A stretch of DNA of 64,000 bases, from the NCBI RefSeq assembly GCF_031877795.1, contig NC_133933.1, positions 68,588,003-68,652,002 of the forward strand. Reading direction: 5' to 3'. Below are positions 1 through 9,000 of the stretch, in pieces. The first letter of the stretch is position 1; every line of letters starts with the position of its first letter. A model generated the notes under the pieces. The model searched no databases. It saw only the letters and a list, made by a program, of their open reading frames with translations, and was not told the DNA's origin. Both the position numbers and the translations under genes were made by a program. This DNA is from Strix aluco. Its lineage: Eukaryota; Chordata; Aves; Strigiformes; Strigidae.

Positions 1-1702
1 CCAGCAGGAGAAAAGGCCCCTGGGATTTCGGGACGCTCGGCAGCTGCTTTAGCCAACCGGGCCCTCGGCGCTGCTCTAAAACTTTTTAGTGGTTTGCAAC
101 TCCGGCCGCAGCTCCGAGGCCTCCCCCGGCGCCGCACGGCCGGGGCAGAGCGCTGGAGCCCCCCCGCCCGTCCCCCGGTTCAGCGCTCCCCGCGCAGCGG
201 CGCGGCGCCGTTCGCCCAGGCAACCGACTCGTGCAACTATACACGGGGAAAAGAGTGGAGGAAAAAAAAAAAAAAAAAGAGGGGGTGGAGAGGAAATGAC
301 TCGCTGCTGCTACCGTGATTGAAGGAATTCTCGGGCACCAGCCCCGCGGGGCAGAGCCCTCTCCCGCCGAAGAGCCCGCGCCCGCCGGGGCGGCCCCGCT
401 CCGCGCCCCGCGGGGCTGGCGGACACGACCCCGGCGGGGCTGGCGGCCGAGCCCGGGGCGGCGAAGCGCTGCGTTCCTGCGGGAGGCGCCCGTGAGGCAG
501 GCGGCGGCGGTCCCTCTCTTTCGGGAGAGACGGGCCCGGTGATTCACCGCCAGCCCCAGCGACACCTCGGCTCTGACACTGAAAGTACAGCCCGGCGCTC
601 GCCCGGCGGCCCGCTGCCTTCTCCCGCACCCCTTCCTTAAAAAGAGCTCCCCACCCCCCCGCCAAGTCCCGCCGGACGGGGGCAGGGAGCGGCGGGGCTG
701 CGACTTTCTCCTCTGTCACAGCCCAGCCGAAGGGGAGGGGAGGAGGGGAGGATGCCGGGCTGCAAAGAGAAAGAGAAAAAAGCCTCCACGTGTCCGACCC
801 GCTGTCCCCGGCTAATTAGATAACAACCCCGCTCTCAGCGCCCGCCCGCCCGGCAGCGGCGGCACGGACGCGGCCACGCGGCGCTGCCGCCCCGTCCCGT
901 CCCGTCCGTCGTGTCCCGCCCGCCGCCCCCGGGGCGCCGCCGCCCCCGGCCCCTGGCGCGGCGCGGGATCGCCCTCTCCCGGGAGGCCGGGGGGGACAGG
1001 CGGGCGGGCGGCCACGGGTGACAGCTCCAGCCGAGCGCCCCGTCGGTTCCGCAGCCCCCCGCCCGCGCTGCCGCGTTCCCGCATGTGCCGAGCGGCGTGT
1101 GCGGAAAAAAGCGAAGTCCCGCAGGGCGTAACTGCCCCCGCGGGGGAGAGCCGCGCTCCCGAGGGCAACGGGGCCGCCACTGCAAGAATCAACACAAACA
1201 AACAAAAAAAAAAAAAAAGACGAGGGAGCGAGCCCGGCCCCCGCGCCCGCCGCCCACCTGCCGTCCCACCCCGCTGGGAATGAATGAATGAATGAGACGG
1301 GACGCGCTACCTATCGCCGCCAAGCCAGCCCGACATTGTCCTGCCGGGCAGCCGCGGGGCGCGCAGCCCCGCCGGGCTCCGCGCTGGCCCCCGCGGGCAG
1401 CGAGCCCAGCCCCCCGCGGCGTCCGGCGGGCGTGGGGCCCGGGCGCCCCGTCTGCGGCGGCTCTGCGGTGCGTCCCGCTGCGCTGCCGCTGCCCCGGCGG
1501 CTCCGGAGGAGGGGGCGCTTCGCCTCGGGGCCGGGGGCGGTGTAGCTCAGGTGCGCGGAGGACGGGGGGCTGCCCGCCCGCCCGCCGGGCGAGCCCTTCT
1601 CCCGCTGCCGCCTTCCCGCTCCCCCGCCCCGCGCCCCGTCTGACAGGCGCGGAGCGGAGCGGGGCCGGGCCGGCCGCCCCCCGCCCGCAAACAGCGGGTT
1701 AC
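1..1702 (-). other. MYB: MYB intron 1, 5' part (runs off the window)
   Basis: This is the sequence downstream of the MYB exon 1 splice donor, which reads AG|GTAACC on the minus strand with GT at 1702-1701. The intron continues beyond position 1 and the next MYB exon is not in the window. In MYB sense orientation it contains two long T tracts (T15 at 1218-1204 and T17 at 278-262) and a (GAAT)n run near 1279-1294. MYB intron 1 is a known site of elongation control in mammals. Confidence 0.85.
262..352 (-). promoter_or_regulatory. Candidate MYB intron 1 attenuator (hairpin plus T17 tract)
   Basis: Read in MYB sense, a perfect 12-bp GC palindrome (GCCCCGCGGGGC, 352-341) is followed about 60 nt later by 17 consecutive T residues (278-262). 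Upstream and downstream of the T tract the sense strand is almost all pyrimidine. Mammalian MYB has a stem-loop plus poly-U pause element in intron 1, roughly 1.7 kb from the start; here the T tract is about 1.45 kb from the ATG. The palindrome is not directly adjacent to the T tract, so equivalence is inference. Confidence 0.4.
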
Positions 1703-1725
1703 CTGTGCCGGGGTCTCCGGGCCAT
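1703..1725 (-). CDS. MYB: MYB proto-oncogene transcription factor, coding exon 1
   Basis: The minus strand reads ATG followed by codons for MARRPRH and two bases of the next codon, then the splice donor GTAACC. This is the invariant N-terminus of vertebrate c-MYB, and the 23-nt coding length with a phase-2 junction equals the mammalian exon 1. The start has A at -3 and G at +4, a strong initiation context. MYB is a nuclear DNA-binding activator with three SANT/Myb repeats that recognises YAACNG sites and is needed for haematopoietic progenitors; those repeats are encoded in later exons outside the window. The gene reads leftward, head to head with HBS1L, the same arrangement as in human. Confidence 0.93.
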
Positions 1726-1870
1726 CCTCGCACCGGCCGCTGGGGGAGGAGGACGGGGGAGCCCGCGCCCGCCGCCGCGCCCTGCTGCCGGGCTGCGCCC
1801 AGGCGCTCCGCCGCCGCGCACGGGAGTGCCGAGGAGCCGCGGGAGGAGGAGGAGGAAACAGGTTGAGATT
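1726..1870 (-). promoter_or_regulatory. MYB: MYB 5' UTR region with GGA repeats
   Basis: Just upstream of the MYB ATG, the strand opposite to the mRNA carries a (GGA)5 tract at 1842-1856 and a second G/A-rich tract at 1742-1761 (GGGGGAGGAGGACGGGGG). Human MYB has GGA repeats just downstream of its transcription start that fold into a G-quadruplex and affect expression. The start site here is not visible, but the analogy would place it near 1870-1880. Confidence 0.55.
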
Positions 1871-2075
1871 AAAGAGTAAACTCTGTAAACAGAGATGCCA
1901 TCAAACAAAGGGCCCTTGGACACTCCCCCTCCCGCCAAATCTGGCGCCCCTGCAGTGCGCAGGCGCCTGGCGCCGCGCGGCGGGCCCGTGCCGCGGCGGC
2001 GGGGCGCGGGGCGGGCGGACCGGGGCCCTCCCGCCCGACGGGGCCTTCCCGCCCCGCCCCGCCCCGCCCCGGCGG
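1858..2075 (-). promoter_or_regulatory. MYB: MYB core promoter region
   Basis: There is no TATA box. Within a short A-rich interruption of the CpG island lie two overlapping inverted repeats (AGAGT-AA-ACTCT at 1873-1884; CTCTGT-AA-ACAGAG at 1881-1894), the second containing a forkhead-like TGTAAACA (1884-1891). A TCF/LEF-like AACAAAG is at 1904-1910. TTTGGCGGGA, a match to the E2F consensus, is on the minus strand at 1939-1930; MYB is a known E2F target. Four abutting GC boxes (Sp1-type) lie at 2051-2070. Site calls are consensus matches only. Confidence 0.65.
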
Positions 2076-2213
2076 GGACCCCCCCCGGCCCCCCGTGCCA
2101 GCGCCGCCACTCCCGCGCCGCGGCCCCTCGACGGCGCGGCCGCAGCCCCTCATCCCCGCGGCGTGAAGCTTTCATTGATCAAACCGTCGGGGCGGGGGGC
2201 AGCTCTCAACCTT

Positions 2214-2244
2214 CCCCCCCCCCCCCCGTCCCCCCCGTCCCCCC
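2214..2244 (-). promoter_or_regulatory. G-rich triplet, potential G-quadruplex upstream of MYB
   Basis: The plus strand is C14-GT-C7-GT-C6, so the MYB-sense strand is G6-AC-G7-AC-G14. Three long G runs with 2-nt loops, the last long enough to supply two G tracts, fit a very stable G-quadruplex (i-motif on the other strand). It lies about 490 bp upstream of the MYB ATG. Run lengths of this kind are prone to assembly error. Confidence 0.55.
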
Positions 2245-2787
2245 GGGCGGCGGGTGGGGAAGGGGAGTCCCGCCGTGGGGCGGCGTGGCCACCCCCGGGG
2301 GGGGTCTGAGCGACCACCACCGGGCCACGTAGGTGCCTCCTGCCGACGGGGGGGTGGCCGTTCGCGGGTGCACCTGCTCCGCGCCCTGCGTGGCGTGCGG
2401 GCTGCAGCGGCGGCAGCCCTCGGGGGTCGGGGGGCGAGCAACCCCCCCGCCGGACACCTCAAATAAAAGGGACGCCGTGGGGACTCGGGGAAAGGGGGGG
2501 GCCCGGGGGCTGCCCGGTGCCTGACTGCGGCTGCCGCGCCGCGGGGGATTTTTGCTATAGTTCCCCTCGCTGCTGCCAGGCGGTGGATGGTGCCTGTGGC
2601 CGCCGCCGCCGCCGCGGCGGGAGGGGCGGTGGGTGTCCGATGAGCTCCAGAGAACACGTTTTTTGATACAGAAATGAGTCAGGATGTGAAAAATGGCGAA
2701 ACATGCAAAGTTCCCAGGCTGCGCTGCTGCTTGAAAAATCGGGGCTTTGCAGCGGTTTCGGCGCACTCGCCCTTTCCTCAAAGGCCC

Positions 2788-2807
2788 GCGGCTCATCAAT
2801 GAGCCGC
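2788..2807. promoter_or_regulatory. 20-bp palindrome upstream of MYB
   Basis: GCGGCTCAT-CA-ATGAGCCGC is a perfect inverted repeat with 9-bp arms around a 2-bp centre, about 1.07 kb upstream of the MYB ATG within the CpG island. It could be a dimer-type binding site or a small cruciform. I do not recognise the protein that would bind it. Confidence 0.45.
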
Positions 2808-3226
2808 CGACGGGGCGGGCCGGGCTGGGGCGGGGCCGAGGGGCCGCTCCCGAGCCCGCGGCGCCGCTCCCGGAGGGCCGGAGCGGGCTGGCTGCCCGCT
2901 GTCCTCCCGCTGTCCTCCCGTGCGTGGGGCACAGCGCAGCTCCCGGGCAGCCCCCGCCCCGTCGGGTCTTTCATGTCCCGTAGACTGTCGTGTAACGGGA
3001 TTCACCGGCGCAGGCAGCGCCGGGATCGGCAGGCAGCAGGGGCTGCCTCCCCGAGCTCTGCGGATGCACCGCTTCTCGGGATGGCGAATTAGCCAGAGGG
3101 TGCACGTCATTCCTGCTTTGCCCTACCCACGCCCCCGACGGGAGCTGCCGTCCCTCCCGGCCTCCATTTGCCTACCTGTAAAATGGGTCTGCTGAATCGG
3201 GGGACCAGCATTAGTGCAGGGTGGAG

Positions 3227-3266
3227 GTGCTTTGCACAATGACATCTTTGCATCTTTGCAAAGCAC
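3227..3266. repeat. Hairpin at the edge of the MYB CpG island
   Basis: GTGCTTTGCA (3227-3236) and TGCAAAGCAC (3257-3266) form a perfect 10-bp stem with a 20-nt loop that itself contains a doubled CATCTTTG. Just before it, 3161-3190 resembles the tail of a MIR-class SINE (an AAAATGGG-type stretch), so the hairpin may be part of an old SINE copy; that identification is weak. Confidence 0.35.
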
Positions 3267-4183
3267 TTCTCTGCGAGGAAGGGGGGAGCTTTAATGCTAA
3301 TGGCAGTGGGAGAACTGGAAAACCAAAGACTGATTCATCTCTGTTCTGCACCCGGTGAACTTCACCTAAAGTGCGTACTGCCATCAGCAGAGATCAGGGC
3401 TACCCAGATTCATCAGATTTCTAAGTTTTTTTAATCTGGTGGAGATGTATTTGGGGAATGAAGGAAATCAGAAGGACAGAGAAAATATAGAAAGACGTCT
3501 CCGTGTCCACACTGTAGCTAGCCACTGTTGCTGAGTGTTGGGGATGTTACTGTTGCAGAATCAAAGCTGATAATAATCCACGAGAGCATAACTTTTTTGT
3601 GTGTGTCAAATGTTGCTTTCATTACCAGTAATGGGAATGATACTTATGCAGCTCCCTCAGAATCTAATCCTGAATCCTTTACAGAAAGTTGTTTAAAAGT
3701 GAGAGAGACTTCTGAGCATTGCTCCACCGGTGAGTATTTGTTATGTACATAGGAGGCCCGAAGCTGGGCCTGGCCTGTAGTCAGTGCAGCTGTAAGGCCA
3801 TGATGGGATTCACTGGATCTGCTGTTGAGGGTAGGTACTAGTTACTCTGTGGCTGAAAATGTATGTTTCACTGAAATGGTGTGGTCATGTTGCCTATAGT
3901 TTCCCACACAGGTACAAACAAAACCGTGCAAGGTTATCTCTTCCTGCTTCTGTGGGAAACATTTTCCCTTGTTGATTTTTGCAAATATTTCAGTGTTAAC
4001 TGAGACAAATCTAACATCTTACCGATTTGGATGTAAATTTACTGAATAAATGCAAAGAGTGTCTATTATTGCTCTCAAGAGAACTATTAATATGCACGAT
4101 TTTCTTCTAGAAGGTTTTATATAAGACTACGTTTCTTCTCCAGTGACTCTGAATAAATATCTTTTTTTTCTTCTCAGATTGAA

Positions 4184-4208
4184 ACACACACACACACACA
4201 CACACACC
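4184..4208. repeat. (AC)n microsatellite
   Basis: About twelve uninterrupted AC dinucleotides. Confidence 0.95.
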
Positions 4209-6020
4209 CATATTTGGGTTATAAGAATACTTAGATTTGCAAATAAAACATATTTTTACTGTGTTCAGAATAAAGAGGGAAATAACACCTCTGCTCCAGG
4301 TTTAAAGATCAGTCTTCCCCAACTCTGCATACATAAACCCCACTAAAATCAGTAAGGTGTGTGCATGTACTCCACTGGTGTTGCTTCATTCTTAATGTTT
4401 AAAAATTAGTTAAAAATGAGCCACAACTCTACTATTTTATTTTCTTTCCCAAGCATCTGTAGCCTGAGGCAATTTGGGCTGTGAGGATTCTTTATAATAT
4501 ATCCTTGCCAAAGCCCTAAAGAAAAAGAAATCACCCTTCTACATCTGAACTTAGAGATCATATGCCCTAGATGTGCAGTAGCAGACGACTTCTTATATTA
4601 CCCTTCCAACTTCATTAATTAGTGATGTCTCTAAGCCTATTTATAGTAATTGCATCAACTGACAGGGTAATTGTAAACAGTGTAACTGCATGTTCTGGTG
4701 ATCTTTTACTTACACAAATTATATAAGTAATTTAATAAAAGTAATTATACAAATTCTAAATACACGTTGAATTACTTGATTTCCTGCATCTCCACTACAA
4801 ACACAAACCTCAAAATGGAGTTAAAAGCATGTGAAGAAAGTTTCAAGAATCCTAGTTAAACATCAAACCCAAGACATGTTGTCTTCATCCTTAATGTTTT
4901 CCTGTTGCGATCTGCTGTTTAGCTGGCGTGACTTGGGCTGAGTATTGCCAACGTTAGCTAAATACCCATAACCAAATAGAAAAGGAATCGTGAAGGAAAT
5001 TTAGCTGGGAGAAGAAGAACAGCAAGCCTGAACACTGAGATTTGCCAAATGGTTATGAGATACTTGCATAAATTCTTTTCAGGCTCTGGAAAATCCCAGC
5101 AGAAATCTCTACCTATGTGTTGTTCCTACTTTTTCTGAGTTTGTCACAGAATCTGCAAGGAATACTGTGAAATCAGTGTCTAGCTACTTAAGTGATCACA
5201 CATACACACTTTTTTTTTTTTCTAACACAAGTGTTACAAATAGCCACATTTGTTTCCCTCTGATCTGAAGGCATCTTAGAATGCAGAAGAATTTTTATAA
5301 ATGCATCTTTATATGTGATTTTTTGTTTACTTTCTGCATTTCTCTCAGCTTCTGCAACGAAAAACAACAGCAACTTTCACTTTTTTAGTTTCACTTTTAG
5401 ACTGTAGTTACTGTAAAGTTTCAAATGCAGTTGTGGTATTTTTATCATTGAAAATCTGATGGTTTTTAATACTTTGGCCAGAAATATTTTCAATAAATAT
5501 TGTTAACACATCTGAAGCAAAATAAAAATGTGTGTTTTCCTTTAATGTAGACTTCCTAACATAAGTTCCTCATAAAAGAAGATAAGAAAGTTGATTAAAA
5601 ACTCTGGGGAGGGAGGCAGGAGACTGGGGTTTAATGCCACTTGTATCACATACCAGGTGGCTTAGAGCCACATATTTAGCCAGATTCCCCTACCCGTGGT
5701 TATAAATTATGTCCAACAATGTGCATTAACATTTGCGTTCCAGTAAACTGTGTAGCACATGAGGGCAAGCCCAGCGGCTGCACTGCTGGCTTCCCGAGGG
5801 GTACCTGCCTCAAAGGTAGCTGGATGTGTTGCCACCCTGATTTGCATGTGCACTGGGACTGCGAGAACAGCAAACACGTAGGTGTGAGTGACAATCACCT
5901 GCCCTACTGAAAACGGACATTGTGGGGACCTGGATAGGGCCAAAACACGTCAGCATCTGTGGGCCAGCAGAACATGCAGCTACCTCCACACTGTCAAACC
6001 CACGTTTTCTTGCAGCCAGG

Positions 6021-6036
6021 CTGAAAAGCCAGATAA
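6021..6036 (+). promoter_or_regulatory. GATA/half-E-box composite motif, candidate erythroid enhancer site
   Basis: CTG-N7-AGATAA matches the composite element bound by TAL1-GATA1 complexes in erythroid enhancers. It sits in a locally GC-richer patch about 4.3 kb upstream of the MYB ATG. About one match is expected by chance in a sequence this long, so the call rests on position and needs conservation or occupancy data. Confidence 0.3.
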
Positions 6037-7971
6037 AGGGTAGTGAGCTGAGAGGAAACCTCTTCGGAGCTGGAAACAAGATGCCCCCTAGGCTATGCAT
6101 CCATGTGCTTCGAGAAAGAAGGAGGGGCTCTGCTGTCTCCTACTCCAGCTGTGTAGATGGCATAGCCTAGATCTTCAGGTCTGCACATCTGGTTCCAGCA
6201 CATGCAGTTTTAGACCCCACTAGACCACTGTTACCCTGGGATTATAACAGAGCAGCTACACTGAAAATCTGCAGTGTGTTCTGGTATAGAACTAGAATAA
6301 GACAGCAACGATTCAGACTTACCAGTTGACTGCATTATTTCTTTCTATTTATTTATTTTCAAGTATAGTTGGCCTTAGCCCAGGTCAGGTGGCAATAAAA
6401 AGTGATAAGGTTAGACTGAATCAATTGAAATTTTATATGAAAGGGATTACTAACAGAATAAGAGATCTATTTCTTTTCTGGTGTAACATCTAGATTTTAC
6501 TGATGGCAAAGTCTTGGATAATCCTGTCGGTTTAAAAGGTATGGGAAAATCAAGAGGGACCTGTGCTGTTGCTGGGAGAAAACTTTAGGTTAGAGCTATG
6601 TAATATAAATGAAAGGAAAGGACATAACTTGATGAAATTAGGATCTTGAGTGAGGGAGCAAAGGTAAACCTTACACTCTTCAGCAGAGGCTCTTTTTTGT
6701 GGTAAACCCTCTTTGTTTGTGTATGGCTTGGAAGGAGAGCAATGCCCGAGGCCTTCCAACTGCAAAAATAGCATACTATAGGAACTGAACATATGTTGTA
6801 CAAAAGCTGTTATTTCATTTGTTCTGAAACAGCACAGTGTAGTAGGTGCAAAATGAGGCTTGGGGCAAGTGGCAGCAGTTCCTCAGACGCCAGCAGAACT
6901 GCACGTCTTGTCGGCTGCCCAAGTGTGGTGGGCTCGGTGGTGGTCTGAGCGCAGTGCCCCTGCTGCAAACTAGCTCCTTCCTATGTAAAAACCTACATCA
7001 TCCCACAAAATGATTTTTTTTTTTTCTTTTTAAAGCACAGTACTAGCAATAAGAAGCTCCGTCTTTTTAACCTGTAGCAGGGCACTAACATTCAAAGCAA
7101 AAGAAAATTAGCAATATGGTGCAGTATTGACATTGTATGTTATCAGCATACCTGGAGCAATACATCCTTTCCACCTACTCTCATCACACAGAAGACTATG
7201 TAATTTCTTGTCTGTATTTTATTGCTAGCAACTAGTATTTCAAAGGCATTCGTGGTGTTTGCTTATTTATTTATTTAAAACACAATGTGATAAAAGTATT
7301 TGACAAATTTGATTAAAAACAGAGGAGAGAACAAATAAATGTAAACATAGGCAAATAAGTTTATTTTCTAAGTGATTCATTTAAGCGTACTAATATGTCA
7401 AGAAATAGCAATATGCCTTTCAAAATGATAAAGTAAACCCTATTCACAAAAGAAGTGATTTGCTCTACGTACGTGTTTACCTAGAAGGGTGTGGTGACTA
7501 TAATGTATGCCTGGCTGGCAAGCAGAGAGGCTTTTGTTCTGTAGCTGCTTTTAAAAGTGTCCTCTGAGGGACATGCACCTTTGCACTGGTTTATCAGAAA
7601 ATTCAGCCTGCTGCTTCTCTCCCATTTTTGCCCTTGTAAATGCAAAGCGACTCCAGTGATGTTTCTTGAGGTACTATACATATACCCAGCTGTACCTGAA
7701 AGCCGAACTTAATCTATAAATCAGAGGAGTGTAGTTGAGGGTAAACATGTAAATGAGTTTAGTCACTTACTTGTTCAATGCAGAACATGGCTATGTCCCA
7801 TAGACACCAACTGCTTAAGTTCACCCTTTTTCCACTGTCACACCACTGGTAAGGCCTGGTTACCCCTTACAGCATTCTTTCTCCCCTCTTGTTCTATTGA
7901 CTTGGTACATTGGGAAGAATTACATTTCACTTACACTGGTTTAAATAAAAGGGTGGGCAGACTCTTGTCTT

Positions 7972-9000
7972 ATCATAGTATCATAAAATCACAGAATGGT
8001 TTGGGTTGGAAGGGACCTTAAAGATCATCTAGTTCTAACCCCCCTGCCATGGGCAGGGACACCTTCCACTAGACCAGGTTGCTCAAAGCCCCGAATAACC
8101 TGGCCTGGAACACTTCCAGGGAGGGGGCAGCCACAACTGCTCTGGTCAACCTGTTCCAGTGTCTCACCACCCTCATAGTGAAGAACTTCTTCCTTACATC
8201 TAATCTGAATCTACCCTCTTTCAGTTTAAATGCATTACCCCTTGTCCTATCACTCCATGCCCTTGTAAAAAGTCCCTCCCATCTTTCCTGTAGGTGCCCT
8301 TTAGGTACTGGCAGGCTGCTATAAGTTCTCCCTGGAGCCTTCTCTTCCCCAGGCTGAACAACCCCAACTCTCTCAGCCTGTCCTCATAAGGGAGGTGCTC
8401 CAGCCTCCTGATCTTCTTCGTGGCCTCCTCTGGACCTGCTCCAACACATCCATGTCCTTCTTATGTTGGGGGCCTGAAGTGCTAAGGCTTGGACAACAGG
8501 CCCAAGCCAGAGTTGACCTACCCTGTATTTTCCTATTCATTTGCTTTAAGTGCACTATTCTGTCTTCTCTTACTGTATGTTTTCTCTATTACTCTGTTAC
8601 ATTATTTAGTTATCCCCAGTAAAATATGCCTACTCTTTTCACTCTGGTGTCCGAGTTTAACTGGTGTGCTTAATCAGCAAAACAGGGCCCCAGAGCTGAA
8701 CACAGCACTCCAGGTGGGGTCTCACGAGAGCAGAGTAGAGGGGGAGAATCACACTTCTCTTGAGGCAGCCCAGGATACGGTTGGCTTTCTGGGCTGCGAA
8801 TGCACATTGCCAGCTCATGGTCAGTTTTCCATCCACTAATACCCCCAAGTCCTTCTCCCCAGGGCTGCTCTTAATCCACTCATGGCCCAGCCTGTATTTG
8901 TGTTTGGGATTGCCCTGACCCATGTGCCGGTCCTTGCACTTGGCCTTGTTGAACTTCACGGGCTTGTCAAGCCCATTGTCTGCAAAATTCATTAATTTCT
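7972..9000 (-). mobile_element. CR1 LINE, 5'-truncated, interrupted by an LTR
   Basis: The minus strand carries the C-terminal part of the CR1 ORF2 reverse transcriptase (recognisable peptide stretches [46 protein letters not shown] and [14 protein letters not shown]), then the 3' UTR ending at 7972-7995 with degraded CR1-type tail repeats. Frameshifts and the LTR insertion break the frame. CR1 is the dominant retrotransposon of birds, and typical copies are 5'-truncated like this one. The old 5' edge is diffuse; I place it near 9000, where the ORF2 similarity ends. Confidence 0.9.
8475..8684. mobile_element. Solo LTR of an endogenous retrovirus nested in the CR1
   Basis: A 210-bp block begins with TG and ends with CA and is flanked on both sides by GGGCC (8470-8474 and 8685-8689), a 5-bp target-site duplication. 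It splits the CR1 reverse transcriptase frame: CR1 similarity stops at the QLWGP codons on one side and resumes with HKKDMD on the other. An AGTAAA near 8620 could be a weak poly(A) signal. There is no internal retroviral coding sequence, so it is a solo LTR left by recombination. A 5-bp duplication suits the ERVL class; the family is not identified. Confidence 0.8.

Larger units (their letters stand above)
1..3150. promoter_or_regulatory. MYB: CpG island over the MYB promoter, exon 1 and intron 1
   Basis: The first 3.1 kb is very GC-rich and dense in CpG, in contrast with the AT-rich sequence that follows. The island covers MYB exon 1, its promoter and the first part of intron 1. Its GC content creates many long overlapping open frames on both strands, rich in Arg, Pro, Gly and Ala; these are compositional artefacts. 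Island edges are judged by eye, not computed. Confidence 0.85.
3270..7970. other. Intergenic, no gene seen
   Basis: AT-rich sequence between the MYB island and the CR1 element. Open frames are short (under 100 codons), overlap on both strands and match nothing I recognise. It includes an (AC)n microsatellite, an AT-rich block near 4600-4760 rich in TAAT cores, and a moderately GC-rich patch at about 5750-6170 that contains a GATA/E-box composite motif. Confidence 0.7.

Noticed and set aside
86..3110. Many long open frames on both strands at the left end
   Set aside because: They lie in the CpG island, are Arg/Pro/Gly/Ala-rich, overlap in all frames and resemble no protein. Only the 23 coding bases of MYB exon 1 are supported.
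5598..5680. MIR-like SINE fragments here and near 3161, 21280, 23160 and 36795
   Set aside because: Each shows only a short resemblance to the MIR core or tail; not enough to annotate without an alignment.
8657..8992. 111-codon minus-strand frame as a gene
   Set aside because: It is the CR1 ORF2 remnant that runs into the LTR, not a host gene.
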